Under the pieces are notes generated by a model that worked only from the letters and a program-made list of their open reading frames with translations, did no database searches and was not told the origin of the DNA. From Curvibacter sp. GWA2_63_95 (lineage in GTDB: Bacteria > Pseudomonadota > Gammaproteobacteria > Burkholderiales > Burkholderiaceae_C): a stretch of 64,000 bases of DNA. The stretch covers positions 62,001 to 126,000 of the forward strand of contig MGPB01000001.1 of NCBI GenBank assembly GCA_001795455.1, given 5' to 3'. Of this stretch, positions 46,123 to 55,908 are shown piece after piece. The position numbers were made by a program, and so were the translations under genes. Positions within the stretch are counted from its first letter, which is position 1. Every line of letters begins with the position of its first letter.

Positions 46123-46659
46123 TCAGGCATTGACTCGGGACGTCGGCGTGTGGTGGTGCCATTGGGCATCCGTGTGTGCGGCCAGCTTCCAGAGCCGCAG
46201 GCTGCGGCCCAGCAGCACACCGCTGCACAGTCCATACATGCCAGCTATGGCCGTGGCGGCTAGGGGAGATTGCAGCAGGGCGGGGGCGAGCGCCTGGGTG
46301 GCACCCACGGCGTATTTGGTGAAGAAGATGCCCATCATCAGCGCCAGCGGAACGGCGCTGCCCGGTACGGTGAAGCGCTGGCGGGCCAGGTCGTAGTGGG
46401 CGCCGGCGGGCAGGGGATGGCGCAGCACCAGGGCGGCAGCACTGAGGGCCACCACAGCCCACAGCAGCAGGGCGGTCGGGTAGGCAAGCGCTACGGTCAG
46501 CGTGCCGTAGAGCGAAAGCCCCACCAGCGCCAGCGGCAATGCAGTGACGCGCATCCAGCCCATCTGCTGGGTCAGGGTTTGGCGCAGGCCCAGTACCAGC
46601 AGGCCCAGCAACAGGGGCCACACCCAGACCGGGGTGTTGGAAACAAACATAGAGAACAT
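46123..46659 (-). CDS. DUF6622-like inner membrane protein
   Basis: A 178-residue protein with about five transmembrane segments (PLLLGLLVLGLRQ, ALPLALVGLSLYG, ALLLWAVVALSAAAL, ...). It is followed by the MipA gene 10 bp downstream on the same strand. The start is the ATG at 46659, with GGGAG upstream; the frame is open far further upstream, but that part is antisense to macA. Function unknown. Together with the MipA/OmpV and DUF2306 genes it may form a small membrane operon. Confidence 0.7.
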   Translation of the reverse strand: MFSMFVSNTPVWVWPLLLGLLVLGLRQTLTQQMGWMRVTALPLALVGLSLYGTLTVALAYPTALLLWAVVALSAAALVLRHPLPAGAHYDLARQRFTVPGSAVPLALMMGIFFTKYAVGATQALAPALLQSPLAATAIAGMYGLCSGVLLGRSLRLWKLAAHTDAQWHHHTPTSRVNA

Positions 46660-46830
46660 GGCAAGACTCCCATGAGAAGGTTCAACAGTGATGGGCCGAC
46701 TGTGCCGCCCGCATGCCATGGGCGCGAGGGGGCTGCGACGAAATGCCGCTTGGGCGCCGCGAAATGCCAAAAAGCGGGGGCTTTCGGGGGCTGCCACCGC
46801 ACTGCCATGGGGGCTTTCTAGAATCGGTGC

Positions 46831-48177
46831 ATGAACAGAACATGGATAGGTGGCGCCGCGGTGTTGGTCGCCGTGCTTGGCGGTGGTGCGTGGTGGTGGA
46901 CGCAGGCGGGTGCCGGCGACAAGGTGGAGTACCGCACGGCGGCCATCGTCCGCGGCCATCTGCAGGCCACTGTGGCGGCCAGTGGTGCGGTCAGCCCGGT
47001 GGCCCAGGTGAGTGTGGGCACGCAGGTGAGCGGGCAGATCCGCGAGGTGCTGGTGGACTTCAACAGCGAGGTGAAGGCCGGCCAGCTGATTGCCCAGATT
47101 GATCCCGAGACCTTTGAATACCGCGTGCGCTCGGCCCAGGCCGATGTGGACGCTGCGCGCGCTGCCGTGTTGACCGCGCAGGCCAATGTGGCCGCTGTGC
47201 AGACCCAGGTCTCGCGTGCGCAGGTGGACCTGAACGAGGCGCAGCGCGACTTGGAGCGCAAACAAAGCCTGGTGGAAAAACAGTTCATTACCCAGAGCGA
47301 GGCCGACAAGGCGCGCGCACTGGTGAACACCAGCACCGAAGCCCTGAAGGCGGTGCAGGCCCAGGTGGGTGTGGCGCAGGCACAGGTGAAAACGGCGCAG
47401 GCCAATGTGGCGCAGCGTGAGGCCGCGCTGGCCCAGGCGCGGGTGGATTTGGCGCGCACACGCATCACCTCGCCGGTGAACGGCATTGTGATCAAGCGCA
47501 CCATTGAGCGTGGCCAGACCGTGGCCAGCAGCCTGCAGTCGCCCGAGCTGTTTGTGATTGCGCAAAACCTCTCCGACATGCAGGTGGAGGCCGCCATTGA
47601 CGAGAGTGACGTGGGCCGCCTGCAGCCGGGACAAAAAGCCAGCTTTAACGTGGACGCCTTCCCGGGCCAGACCTTTGAAGGTGAGATTCGCCAGGTGCGC
47701 AAAGCCGCCACCAATGTGGCGAATGTGGTGACCTATGTGGCCATCGTGCGTTTTGCCAATGTGCAAGGCAAGCTGCTGCCGGGCATGACGGCCAATGTGC
47801 GGGTGGTGACCGAGCAGCGCGAGAACGTGCTCAAGGTACCCAACGCGGCGCTGCGTTTACGCATCGAGGGTGTGGAACCCGTGGCACCTGCGTTGGCTGC
47901 GTCGGCACCCGGTGCACGTGCGCAGGGGCCGCGCCCCGAGGGCGGCGCGGCGCGTGGCGCAAACCGCAGCCGGGTGTATGTGATGGGCAGCGATGGAAAA
48001 CCGTTGGCCTATGCCGTGCGGGTGGGGGTGTCGGATGGCAGCAGCACCGAGCTGATCTTGCCGCCGGACTCACCTGCAGCGACGGCACTGCGTGAGGGTG
48101 TGGAGGTGTTGGTGGGCACCAAGCCGCAAGGCGGCGCCACTGCACCGCGCAGCAATGGCCCGCGGCCTCCGTTCTGA
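46831..48177 (+). CDS. macA: MacA-like periplasmic adaptor of an efflux system
   Basis: A 448-residue membrane-fusion protein linking an inner membrane ABC transporter to an outer membrane channel. There is an N-terminal signal anchor ([18 protein letters not shown]) and a lipoyl half ([17 protein letters not shown]). A long coiled-coil hairpin (about residues 100-200, rich in Ala/Gln/Val with [20 protein letters not shown] in part) and beta-barrel/MP domains after 230 follow. The C-terminal region has a Gly/Ala/Pro insertion (about 350-380). The ATPase and permease genes follow directly. Substrates could be macrolides or a secreted peptide; not resolvable. Confidence 0.88.
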   Translation: MNRTWIGGAAVLVAVLGGGAWWWTQAGAGDKVEYRTAAIVRGHLQATVAASGAVSPVAQVSVGTQVSGQIREVLVDFNSEVKAGQLIAQIDPETFEYRVRSAQADVDAARAAVLTAQANVAAVQTQVSRAQVDLNEAQRDLERKQSLVEKQFITQSEADKARALVNTSTEALKAVQAQVGVAQAQVKTAQANVAQREAALAQARVDLARTRITSPVNGIVIKRTIERGQTVASSLQSPELFVIAQNLSDMQVEAAIDESDVGRLQPGQKASFNVDAFPGQTFEGEIRQVRKAATNVANVVTYVAIVRFANVQGKLLPGMTANVRVVTEQRENVLKVPNAALRLRIEGVEPVAPALAASAPGARAQGPRPEGGAARGANRSRVYVMGSDGKPLAYAVRVGVSDGSSTELILPPDSPAATALREGVEVLVGTKPQGGATAPRSNGPRPPF

Positions 48178-48187
48178 GGCGGGCACC

Positions 48188-48976
48188 GTGCCATCGACCA
48201 CCCCGGCGCGCGCCCTGATCCAAGCGCGTGACCTGACCAAAACCTATGCCATGGGCGACCAGACGGTGCACGCGCTGCGCGGGGTGTCGCTGGACATTGC
48301 CGAGGGCGAGATGGTGGCCATCATGGGCGCCTCGGGCTCGGGCAAGTCCACGCTCATGAACATACTGGGCTGCCTGGACCAGCCCAGCGCCGGCAGTTAT
48401 GTGCTGGCCGGTGAGCCGGTACAAGACATGGCGTCGGATGCGCTGGCCAGCATTCGCAACCGGCGCATTGGTTTTGTGTTCCAGCAGTTCAACCTGCTGC
48501 CGCGCACCAGCGCGCTGGAGAACGTGGAGCTGCCCATGGTCTACGCCGGTGTGCCCGCCGCCCAGCGCCACCAGCGTGCACGCGCTGCCTTGGAGCGGGT
48601 GGGCTTGGGCCAGCGCACCGGCCATACACCGGCCGAGCTGTCGGGTGGGCAGCAGCAACGCGTGGCGATTGCGCGCGCACTGGTCAACAACCCCCAACTC
48701 ATATTGGCCGATGAACCCACCGGCGCCCTTGATTCGCAGACCAGCGAAGACATCATGCAGCTGCTGACCGAGCTCAACCGCCAGGGCATGACCGTGGTGC
48801 TGGTGACGCACGAGGCCGACATTGCCGCTTGGGCACGGCGCACCTTGGTGTTCAAGGACGGGCACATCGTGGAGGACACAGTACGCGAAGAAGCGAGCGC
48901 CGCCGGGCCGCCCCAAGGCGCGAGGGCCCCCTTGGGGGGCAGCGACCCGCAAAGCGGTGGAGCGTGGGGGCCATGA
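48188..48976 (+). CDS. MacB-like ABC ATPase (separate subunit)
   Basis: A 262-residue ABC ATPase of the LolD/MacB type. Walker [10 protein letters not shown] near residue 45, Q-loop [11 protein letters not shown], signature [15 protein letters not shown], Walker [13 protein letters not shown] and the His switch VLVTHEAD. In E. coli MacB, ATPase and permease are one protein; here they are two genes. The last ~26 residues (starting [16 protein letters not shown]) are read through repeat family B. I favour GTG 48188 with GAGGCGGG seven bases upstream; an ATG at 48155 inside the end of macA is the alternative. Its stop overlaps the permease start (ATGA). Confidence 0.87.
   Translation: MPSTTPARALIQARDLTKTYAMGDQTVHALRGVSLDIAEGEMVAIMGASGSGKSTLMNILGCLDQPSAGSYVLAGEPVQDMASDALASIRNRRIGFVFQQFNLLPRTSALENVELPMVYAGVPAAQRHQRARAALERVGLGQRTGHTPAELSGGQQQRVAIARALVNNPQLILADEPTGALDSQTSEDIMQLLTELNRQGMTVVLVTHEADIAAWARRTLVFKDGHIVEDTVREEASAAGPPQGARAPLGGSDPQSGGAWGP
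48899..48972 (+). repeat. Dispersed repeat family B, copy 2 (coding)
   Basis: About 73 bp matching the reverse complement of 14-86. Here it is read as the C-terminal tail of the efflux ATPase, and the ATG of the permease follows directly after its last base. It thus forms both the ATPase tail and the permease's immediate leader, including a GGAGCG segment that could act as its ribosome-binding site. Confidence 0.75.
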
Positions 48977-50208
48977 ATACCTTTGCGGCACTGCGCAGTG
49001 CGCTGCGGTCCTTGGCGGCGAACACGCTGCGCAGCATCTTGACCATGCTGGGCATCATCATTGGCGTGGCCGCTGTCATCACCATGGTGGCGGTGGGGCA
49101 AGGCGCCACCAACCGGGTGCAAGAGCAAATGAAGGGGCTGGGCTCCAACATCATGCTGGTGCTGCCCGGTGGTGTGTCGCAGGCCGGTGTGCGCTTGGGC
49201 GCACAAACCCGCCAGCGCCTGACCGAAGAGGACGCCACCGCCATAGCGCTGGAAATTCCCGAAGTGCAGGTGGCGGCCCCCACGTCGCGCACCAGCGGGC
49301 AGCTGGTGTTTGGCAACACCAACTGGGGCAGCAGCATCATTGGCGTGAACAACGACTACCTGGAGGCGCGCGACTGGCCGTTGGCCAGTGGCCGTGTGTT
49401 TGATGTGGCCGAATTGTCGGGCTCGGCCAAGGTGGCCTGGATTGGCAGCACGGTGGCGCGCGAGCTGTTTGGCGAGCAGGACCCGGTGGACCAGGTGATC
49501 CGTGTGCGCAACATCCCCATCACCGTCATTGGTGTGCTGGCACCCAAGGGGCAAAACTCCATGGGCCAGGACCAGGACGATGTGGTGATGATCCCGCTGG
49601 GCACGCTGCGCAACCGCATCTGGGGCGGTGACGCCACCAGCCGCTTGAAGCGTGTAGGGGCCATCAGCGTGAAGGTGCGCGACGGCCAGGACATGAAGGC
49701 GGTGGAGGCAAGTATCAAGGACCTGCTGCGCCAACGCTTCAAGGTGCAGGAGGGGGGCGATGATCCCTTTGTCGTGCGCAACCTGACTGAAATTTTGCAG
49801 GCGCAGGAAGAGTCCAGCCATGTGATGACATTGCTGCTGGCCGCGGTGGCGGGCATCAGCCTGGTGATAGGCGGTATTGGCATCATGAACATCATGCTGG
49901 TGAGCGTGACCGAGCGCACGCGCGAGATTGGCCTGCGCATGGCGGTGGGCGCGCGCGGGCGTGACATCCTGGCGCAGTTCCTGATCGAGGCGGTGACGCT
50001 GAGTGTGCTGGGCGGCGCCATGGGCGTGGCGCTGGGCGCGCTGGCCACCTGGGGCGTGGGCCACTTTGCCGGGTGGCAGGTGTCCTTAAGTGTGGGGTCG
50101 GTGCTGCTGGCGGTGGGCTTTTCGGGCGTGGTAGGCGTGTTTTTTGGCTACTACCCGGCCCGGCGTGCTTCCAAACTGTTACCGATTCAAGCACTTCGCT
50201 ATGAATAA
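48973..50208 (+). CDS. MacB-like ABC permease (FtsX/MacB fold)
   Basis: A 411-residue permease. TM1 ([21 protein letters not shown]) is followed by a periplasmic MacB_PCD domain (about 55-280), then three C-terminal helices (FtsX domain) with [20 protein letters not shown], the family's coupling helix. It pairs with the ATPase whose stop overlaps its ATG, and with MacA upstream. Its stop codon lies in an inverted repeat family A copy. The system resembles MacAB-TolC, but no TolC gene is beside it. Confidence 0.88.
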   Translation: MNTFAALRSALRSLAANTLRSILTMLGIIIGVAAVITMVAVGQGATNRVQEQMKGLGSNIMLVLPGGVSQAGVRLGAQTRQRLTEEDATAIALEIPEVQVAAPTSRTSGQLVFGNTNWGSSIIGVNNDYLEARDWPLASGRVFDVAELSGSAKVAWIGSTVARELFGEQDPVDQVIRVRNIPITVIGVLAPKGQNSMGQDQDDVVMIPLGTLRNRIWGGDATSRLKRVGAISVKVRDGQDMKAVEASIKDLLRQRFKVQEGGDDPFVVRNLTEILQAQEESSHVMTLLLAAVAGISLVIGGIGIMNIMLVSVTERTREIGLRMAVGARGRDILAQFLIEAVTLSVLGGAMGVALGALATWGVGHFAGWQVSLSVGSVLLAVGFSGVVGVFFGYYPARRASKLLPIQALRYE

Positions 50209-50255
50209 GTGAGCTGCTCGCGCAGATAATACGGGCGTTCTGGCTATTTTTTGCT
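50198..50255 (-). repeat. Repeat family A over the permease stop and uppP leader
   Basis: An inverted copy: on the minus strand CCAGAACGCCCGTATTA, CTGCGCGAGCAGCTCAC and ATAGCG. It includes the last permease codons and stop, and ends about 19 bp before uppP. Confidence 0.75.
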
Positions 50256-50273
50256 TATAAAAGGGAGTGTGTT

Positions 50274-51110
50274 TTGGACATGATATTGCTGATCAAGGCG
50301 GCCCTCATGGGTGTGGTGGAGGGGTTGACGGAGTTTCTGCCCATCTCCAGCACCGGCCATTTGATTCTGGCGGGCGCGCTGCTGGACTTTCTGGACCACG
50401 ACAAGCGCCAGGTGTTTGAAATCGCCATCCAGACCGGCGCCATCTTTGCCGTCATCCTGGTTTACTGGCAAAAAATCCGCGACACGCTGGTGGCCTTGCC
50501 CACCGAGAAACAGGCGCAGCGTTTTGCCCTGAATGTCGCGATTGGCTTTGTGCCTGCGGTGGTGCTGGGCTTGTTGTTTGGCAAGTTCATCAAGGCCCAC
50601 CTGTTCACCCCGACCATCGTCGCCACCACCTTCATCGTGGGTGGCTTCATCATCCTCTGGGCCGAGCGCCGCCAGACCCACAACCCCAAGACCGTGCGTG
50701 TGGCCGAGGTGGACGCCATGACGCCGCTGGACGCACTGAAGGTGGGCCTGGTGCAGTGCCTGGCCATGGTGCCCGGCACCAGCCGCAGCGGCGCCACCAT
50801 CATCGGCGGCATGCTCTTGGGCCTGTCGCGCAAGGCGGCCACGGATTTCTCTTTCTTCCTGGCCATTCCCACCCTGATTGGAGCGGGGGTGTACAGCCTG
50901 TACAAGGAGCGGGCGCTGTTGTCGGTGGCGGATGTGCCGCTGTTTGGCGTGGGGCTGGTGTTTTCGTTTGTCAGCGCGTGGTTGTGTGTGCGCTGGTTGT
51001 TGCGGTTTATTTCTACCCACAGCTTTGTGGGGTTTGCCTACTACCGCATCGTGTTTGGCATCGTGGTGTTGGTGACGGCTTGGACTGGGGTGGTGACTTG
51101 GGCGGCTTGA
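50274..51110 (+). CDS. uppP: Undecaprenyl-diphosphatase
   Basis: A 278-residue membrane enzyme that recycles undecaprenyl pyrophosphate to the monophosphate for peptidoglycan synthesis and gives bacitracin tolerance. Catalytic motifs are [15 protein letters not shown] (residues 16-30) and [15 protein letters not shown] (about 160-174). Start: TTG at 50274 gives [13 protein letters not shown], the usual family N-terminus, with GGGAG seven bases upstream; the ATG at 50280 is the alternative. It follows the efflux genes by 65 bp. Confidence 0.92.
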   Translation: MDMILLIKAALMGVVEGLTEFLPISSTGHLILAGALLDFLDHDKRQVFEIAIQTGAIFAVILVYWQKIRDTLVALPTEKQAQRFALNVAIGFVPAVVLGLLFGKFIKAHLFTPTIVATTFIVGGFIILWAERRQTHNPKTVRVAEVDAMTPLDALKVGLVQCLAMVPGTSRSGATIIGGMLLGLSRKAATDFSFFLAIPTLIGAGVYSLYKERALLSVADVPLFGVGLVFSFVSAWLCVRWLLRFISTHSFVGFAYYRIVFGIVVLVTAWTGVVTWAA

Positions 51111-51142
51111 TTTTGTTTTTGTAGCGACGCTTTTTCTTTTAA

Positions 51143-51498
51143 CACCCACTCCCCCAGCCCCTCGCCCCGTCGGCGAGGGGAGCCTTTCAACAGCCGATTT
51201 GGGGGCTGCGCTCCGGCTACGGTGCTACACAAGTACCGCTGCCAACAGATGGGTACGCCACGGCCAGCGCCAACGGTTGTGGTGAATAGAAAGAAGCTGG
51301 TGCGGAGCCACTGGCGGGCGCAGCCGCCAGCGTTGGCACACAAATCTCTCCGAGGTCGCCACAACCGCAGGCACTGGCCGTGGTGACAACGCACGCTGGC
51401 AACTTCACCCCAGTAGCCACGCTGTCGGCGCGCAACCACCAAATACGGCTGTTAAGAGCTCCCCTCGCCGACGGGGCGAGGGGCTGGGGGAGTGGGTG
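51143..51498. mobile_element. 355-bp inverted-repeat element (MITE-like), copy 2
   Basis: Same element as 10281-10635 and in the same orientation. Its ends are inverted repeats starting CACCCACTCCCCCAGCCCC, and the pairing extends outward through TTTTAA/TTAAAA (51137-51504). The core is similar to copy 1 with substitutions clustered in the right third (around 51345-51420). It lies between convergent uppP and the response regulator gene and fills their 425-bp gap. No transposase gene. Target-site duplications are not clear because the flanks are A/T runs. Confidence 0.8.
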
Positions 51499-51535
51499 TT
51501 AAAAAAAAGCCGTGCAGGCGATGGAAAAAAAATAG

Positions 51536-53242
51536 TCAGCCCCGATACCCCGCAAAACACAACACCGCTTCCTCCGCCGGAACCGGTTTGCTAAACAGAT
51601 AGCCCTGAAACTCCTCACACTGCAGCTCGCGCAGAAATGCCAGCTGCTCGGCTGTCTCCACCCCTTCGGCTACCACCGTCAGGCCAAAGCTGTGCGCCAT
51701 CGCCACAATCGCCTTGGTGATCGCGGCATCCCCCGTGTCCTGCGTGATGTTGCGGGTGAAGGCCTGGTCGATCTTCAGCGCGTCCAGCGGGTACTGCTTG
51801 AGGTAGGCCAGGCTGGAATAGCCGGTGCCGAAGTCGTCCATGGCCAGCTTCACACCCAGCGCCTTGCACGCATGCAGTGTGGCCAGCGTGGAGGCCACAC
51901 TTTGCAGGGCCATGCTCTCGGTCACTTCCAGCTCCAGCATGGACGGGGGCAGGCCGGTGCTCTGCAGTACCTGGGCGACCAGAGTCGGCAGCTCCTTGCC
52001 GACAAACTGGCGCACCGATAAATTCACCGCCATGCGGAAGTTGCGGTGGCCCTGGGCCAGCCAGGTCGCCGCCTGGGCGGCCGCGGTGTGCATGACCCAC
52101 TGGCCCAGCTGCACGATGACGCCGCTTTGCTCGGCAATCGGGATGAACTCGGAGGGCGGAATCCAGCCCAGCGTGGCGTGGTGCCAGCGCAGCAGCGCCT
52201 CAAAGCCGACCACGGCACCGCTTTCGATGTTGACCTGCGGCTGGTAGTAAACCTGCAGGTCGCCCTGGGCCACGGCGCGGTGCAGCTCGTTGTGGATTTG
52301 CAGCGAACGGGCCACCTGGCGGTTCATGGCAGCGTCGAAGTACACATAGGTGCCGGGGCCGGTCGGCTTGGCGTGGTGCAGGGCCGACTCCGCATTGAGC
52401 AGCAGCGCGTGTGCGCTGTCCGCCTGCATGGGGTACAAGCTGGCACCCGCGCTTGCGGTGAGGAAGAGCGTGTGGCCGCTCACCTGGTAGGGCTGGGCCA
52501 GGCGGCGCAGCATTTCGGTGGCGCGCTCGTTCAGCTGCATTTCAAGGCCCAGCCCGGCCATGCACACGGCAAACTGGTCGCCACCGATCCGGCCCACTAC
52601 ATCATGGGCGCTTGGTTGTTCCCATTGCGCGGAGTAGAGGTTCAGGCGCTTGCCGACTTCACGCAGCACCAGGTCACCCACGCCGGTGCCCAGCGATTCG
52701 TTGATCTTGGCAAAGCCGTCCAGGCCCAGGCAGAGCAGGGCGACACCTTGGTGGTGTGCCAGGGCCGATTCCAGCTGCTGCTCAAACAGGTCACGTCCCG
52801 GCAGGGCCGTGAGCGTGTCGATTTGCATGGCGTAGCGGGTTTCATTCTGTAGCCGTTGGGCTGCCTGGTCGAGGCTGCTGCTGCGCTGCAGGCGGGCCTG
52901 CACGGCTTCGAGCAGTTCGTCGCGGCGGCAAGGCTTGGTCAGGTAGTCGTCGGCACCCAGGTTCATGCCGGCGCGCACATCGGCCCGGTCGGCCTTGGCA
53001 GTCAGCATGATGATGGGCACCGTGGCGGTGCGGGCGTCCTCGCGCAGCTTGCGGATCAGGCCGTAGCCGTCCAGCACGGGCATCATCACATCGGTCAGCA
53101 CCAGGTCGGGCCGCAGGGCCTGCGCCTGGGCGTAGGCGTCGGCACCGTCGCAGGCGACCATCACCTCGTAGCCCTCCAGTTCCAGCATCCACTGCAGGTT
53201 CTCGCGCAGCGAGGGTTCGTCTTCGGCAATCAGGATGCGCAT
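51536..53242 (-). CDS. Response regulator with degenerate GGDEF and an EAL domain
   Basis: A 568-residue cytoplasmic protein: receiver (1-120, phospho-acceptor Asp51 in LVLTDVMMP, Lys in YLTKPC), GGDEF-like (about 130-300) and EAL (about 320-560). The GGDEF motif reads GGDQF (220-224), so cyclase activity is doubtful. EAL (348-350) and [15 protein letters not shown] are intact, so it is probably a c-di-GMP phosphodiesterase regulated by phosphorylation, perhaps with the GGDEF as a GTP sensor. The kinase gene upstream (4 bp away) is its likely partner. Confidence 0.9.
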   Translation of the reverse strand: MRILIAEDEPSLRENLQWMLELEGYEVMVACDGADAYAQAQALRPDLVLTDVMMPVLDGYGLIRKLREDARTATVPIIMLTAKADRADVRAGMNLGADDYLTKPCRRDELLEAVQARLQRSSSLDQAAQRLQNETRYAMQIDTLTALPGRDLFEQQLESALAHHQGVALLCLGLDGFAKINESLGTGVGDLVLREVGKRLNLYSAQWEQPSAHDVVGRIGGDQFAVCMAGLGLEMQLNERATEMLRRLAQPYQVSGHTLFLTASAGASLYPMQADSAHALLLNAESALHHAKPTGPGTYVYFDAAMNRQVARSLQIHNELHRAVAQGDLQVYYQPQVNIESGAVVGFEALLRWHHATLGWIPPSEFIPIAEQSGVIVQLGQWVMHTAAAQAATWLAQGHRNFRMAVNLSVRQFVGKELPTLVAQVLQSTGLPPSMLELEVTESMALQSVASTLATLHACKALGVKLAMDDFGTGYSSLAYLKQYPLDALKIDQAFTRNITQDTGDAAITKAIVAMAHSFGLTVVAEGVETAEQLAFLRELQCEEFQGYLFSKPVPAEEAVLCFAGYRG

Positions 53243-53246
53243 GGCC

Positions 53247-55037
53247 TCAGTCCTCAGGTGTGCATTGGTGGGCGGGCAGGGTCACGGTGAAGGTGCTGCC
53301 CTTGCCTACGGTGCTCGTGACCCGGATCTCGCCCTGGTGGCAGGTCACGGCCTCTTTCACGATCGACAGGCCCAGGCCGGTGCCGGCAATCGGGCCCACA
53401 TTGCTGGCGCGATGGAAGCTCACAAACAGCTGGGCCTGGTCGGCCTCGGGAATGCCAATGCCCTGGTCGGACACGGTGAATACCAGGGCCTGGCCCTGGT
53501 CCTGCACCGCAAAGCGCACCAGCCCGCCCTGGGGCGAATACTTGATGGCGTTGGACAGCAGGTTGCCCACGATGTTGCGAATCAGGGTGTCGTCGAGCCA
53601 GAAGCGCTGCTCGGCCGGGGGGAGTTCCAGCTGGAGTTGCACGCCCACCAATTGGCGTGCCATGGCGCTACGCACCTCGTCCACCAGGCCGTTACAAAAG
53701 GTGGTGATGCTCAGGGCACGGGGTTTGAACTCCAGCCGTCCGGCATCGGTGCGGCCAATCACCAGCACGTTCTCTAGCATGTGTGTCATGCGCTCCACGG
53801 CATCGTCAATCTTTTGCAGCGTCTGCTGTTTTTTGTCGGCCGGCATGCGGTCTTCGTAGTGCTGCAGCAGTTCCACTGAGCCGTGGATGGTGGCCAGTGG
53901 CGTGCGGAACTCGTGGGACGCCATGGTGATGAAGCGGGCCTTCATGTCGTTCAGCGCAATTTGCTGTTGCAGCGCCAGGCGCTGGCTCTCTTCGGCTTGC
54001 ATGCGGGCGGTGGCGTCCACCACAAACAGCAGCGTTGCGTTGCGTTGGCTCCACTCAATCAGCACGGCAGACACTTCCAGCGTGCGCACGTCGCCAGTGC
54101 CGGTGATCATGCGAAAACTGTACGACGGCTCCATCGCCTCGCCGCGCATGCGGCGCTGGTTGCGCTCCAGCAGGGCGGGCACATCGTCGGGGTGTGCGGT
54201 GGCGGTAAAGGGGTGGGACAGCAGGTACGCGTGCGAATGCCCGGCGATGCGCACCATGCTCGGGTTGGCAAACACCGTGCGCCCCTCCTGCACCACCATC
54301 ACACCCACGCCCACGTTCTCGATGACCGAGCGGTAGCGTGCCTCAGAGTTGCGCATCTCTTCAATGGCCTGCTGCCGTTCCAGCGCGGCCCCCACATGGT
54401 TGGCGACAAAGCCCAGGATGTCGGCGTCGTCCTCGGAGTAGTGCACATTGGGTTCGTAGCCCTGCACCACCAGCACGCCGCGCACGCGGCCCTGGATCTG
54501 CATGGGCACGCCCAGCCAACTGGTGAAGGTCAGGTCCCCGGTGGCATGGGTGATCTCGCCGCTGTTCTGCAGCGCCTGAAAACGCTCGGCACTGATGAGT
54601 TGGGGTTGTGCGCTGCGCAGCACAAATTCGGTCATGCTAGGCAAGCGGGGCACGCCAAAGCGCTGCATGGTGTCGCCGTCTTTTTCGTCTTCGTAGTAGG
54701 GGAAGTCCACCGTGTTTTGGGATGGGTGGCTCAGGCACACATAGAAGTTTTTGGCATACAGCAACTCGCCCAGCAGCTGGTGCACGGTCTTCAGAAAGTC
54801 GTAGAGCGTGAGTCCGGCCGTGGCGCGCTCGGCTATCCGGTAGAAGACCCTTTGCAGGGTTTCCGCCTTCTTTTGCACCTGGGCCTTGGTGTGCAGTTCG
54901 CGGGTGCGCTGTTCCATCCACTGGCTGGCCAGGGTCTGCTGTTCGTCCAGGGCGGCTTGCAGTTGCCGGTTTTTGGACTGCAGGGCCTGAACCTGTTCTT
55001 GCAGTCGGTCCACTTGCGCTTGCAGGCCGGTGTCCAT
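53247..55037 (-). CDS. GAF-PAS hybrid sensor histidine kinase
   Basis: A 596-residue soluble kinase. A coiled coil (residues 1-60), GAF domain (about 70-215), PAS domain (about 235-345), HisKA with His375 in MASHEFRTPLATI, and HATPase (about 475-590; LLSNAIKYSPQGG and DQGIGIPEAD). No transmembrane segment, so the signal is internal. It is 4 bp upstream of the REC-GGDEF-EAL gene and should phosphorylate it, tying the signal to c-di-GMP turnover. An alpha/beta hydrolase gene is upstream by 6 bp. Confidence 0.9.
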   Translation of the reverse strand: MDTGLQAQVDRLQEQVQALQSKNRQLQAALDEQQTLASQWMEQRTRELHTKAQVQKKAETLQRVFYRIAERATAGLTLYDFLKTVHQLLGELLYAKNFYVCLSHPSQNTVDFPYYEDEKDGDTMQRFGVPRLPSMTEFVLRSAQPQLISAERFQALQNSGEITHATGDLTFTSWLGVPMQIQGRVRGVLVVQGYEPNVHYSEDDADILGFVANHVGAALERQQAIEEMRNSEARYRSVIENVGVGVMVVQEGRTVFANPSMVRIAGHSHAYLLSHPFTATAHPDDVPALLERNQRRMRGEAMEPSYSFRMITGTGDVRTLEVSAVLIEWSQRNATLLFVVDATARMQAEESQRLALQQQIALNDMKARFITMASHEFRTPLATIHGSVELLQHYEDRMPADKKQQTLQKIDDAVERMTHMLENVLVIGRTDAGRLEFKPRALSITTFCNGLVDEVRSAMARQLVGVQLQLELPPAEQRFWLDDTLIRNIVGNLLSNAIKYSPQGGLVRFAVQDQGQALVFTVSDQGIGIPEADQAQLFVSFHRASNVGPIAGTGLGLSIVKEAVTCHQGEIRVTSTVGKGSTFTVTLPAHQCTPED

Positions 55038-55043
55038 GGGGCG

Positions 55044-55847
55044 TCAGCGCTCCATGTTCCGTAGCGCCGCTTCCAGGGCTGCGGCGGTGGCCAACGGCTT
55101 TTCCATGGGGAAGAGGTGGCTGCCGTCCAGCATCATGATGCGGCCCTTGGTCACCTTCACGGTCATGGCCATGCCGACCTGTTTCATCTCTTCGGACTGG
55201 TCGCCGCCAATGAAGGTCACCGGGCATTTCACCGGGTGGCGCGCCAGCAGGCGGTCCAGGTTGTCGGGCAGGGTGTTGTAGAAGGCGGTTTCAATCGCGC
55301 GGTCAAAGGCCAGCACGCGTTTGCCCTCTTCGTCCGCGTCAAAGGCGTCTACGTAGTCTTGCAGTACCTGCGCATCCCACTTGGCAAACGCCTTCTTGTG
55401 CTGGAAATGCTCGAAGGCGGCTTGTGCACTGGGCCAGCTGTTGCGGCGCTGGCGGCTCACGGCGCCGGGCGAGATGGCGCCCACCAGCTGGGTCGTCTTG
55501 GCCAAGCCCACCATGCGCGAACGCCAGCCGCCCACCAGCGGGGAGTCCACCAGTACCACGCCCTTGGTCAGCTCGGGGTGCAGCGCAGCTGCCATCAGGC
55601 TCAGAAAACCGCCCAGCGAGTGGCCCACCAGCCAGACCGGCTCTTCTGCCTTTTCCACCACCTTGGTGGCGTAGTCCACCAGTTGCTGCACCACGTGGGG
55701 CCAGTTGTCGGTAACGGGATAGCGCGGGTCGTGGCCGTATTTGTCAACCGCCTTGACGGCATAACCGCGGGCGCGCAGGCTTTTGAAGAGCACCTTGTAG
55801 GTACTGGCAGGAAAGCTGTTGGCGTGAGAGAAAACGATGGTCGACAT
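55044..55847 (-). CDS. Alpha/beta hydrolase
   Basis: A 267-residue alpha/beta-hydrolase-fold protein. The nucleophile elbow is GHSLGGFL (Ser at about residue 97). The fold opens IVFSHANSFPASTYKVLF with the oxyanion HAN. The His at the C-terminal catalytic site is probably in LDGSHLFPMEKP. Esterase/lipase-like, substrate unknown. It is the first gene of a run with the sensor kinase and response regulator. Confidence 0.82.
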   Translation of the reverse strand: MSTIVFSHANSFPASTYKVLFKSLRARGYAVKAVDKYGHDPRYPVTDNWPHVVQQLVDYATKVVEKAEEPVWLVGHSLGGFLSLMAAALHPELTKGVVLVDSPLVGGWRSRMVGLAKTTQLVGAISPGAVSRQRRNSWPSAQAAFEHFQHKKAFAKWDAQVLQDYVDAFDADEEGKRVLAFDRAIETAFYNTLPDNLDRLLARHPVKCPVTFIGGDQSEEMKQVGMAMTVKVTKGRIMMLDGSHLFPMEKPLATAAALEAALRNMER

Positions 55848-55908
55848 CAGATGAACACCGCAGAGCCGCCCGCGGGCCGCAAGAACACAAACAGGGATGC
55901 GTGCATGC

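Noticed and set aside
46123-47766. A 547-codon minus-strand open frame spanning macA
   Set aside because: Only the last 178 codons (46123-46659) look like a protein; the rest is the antisense of macA, which has clear family motifs.
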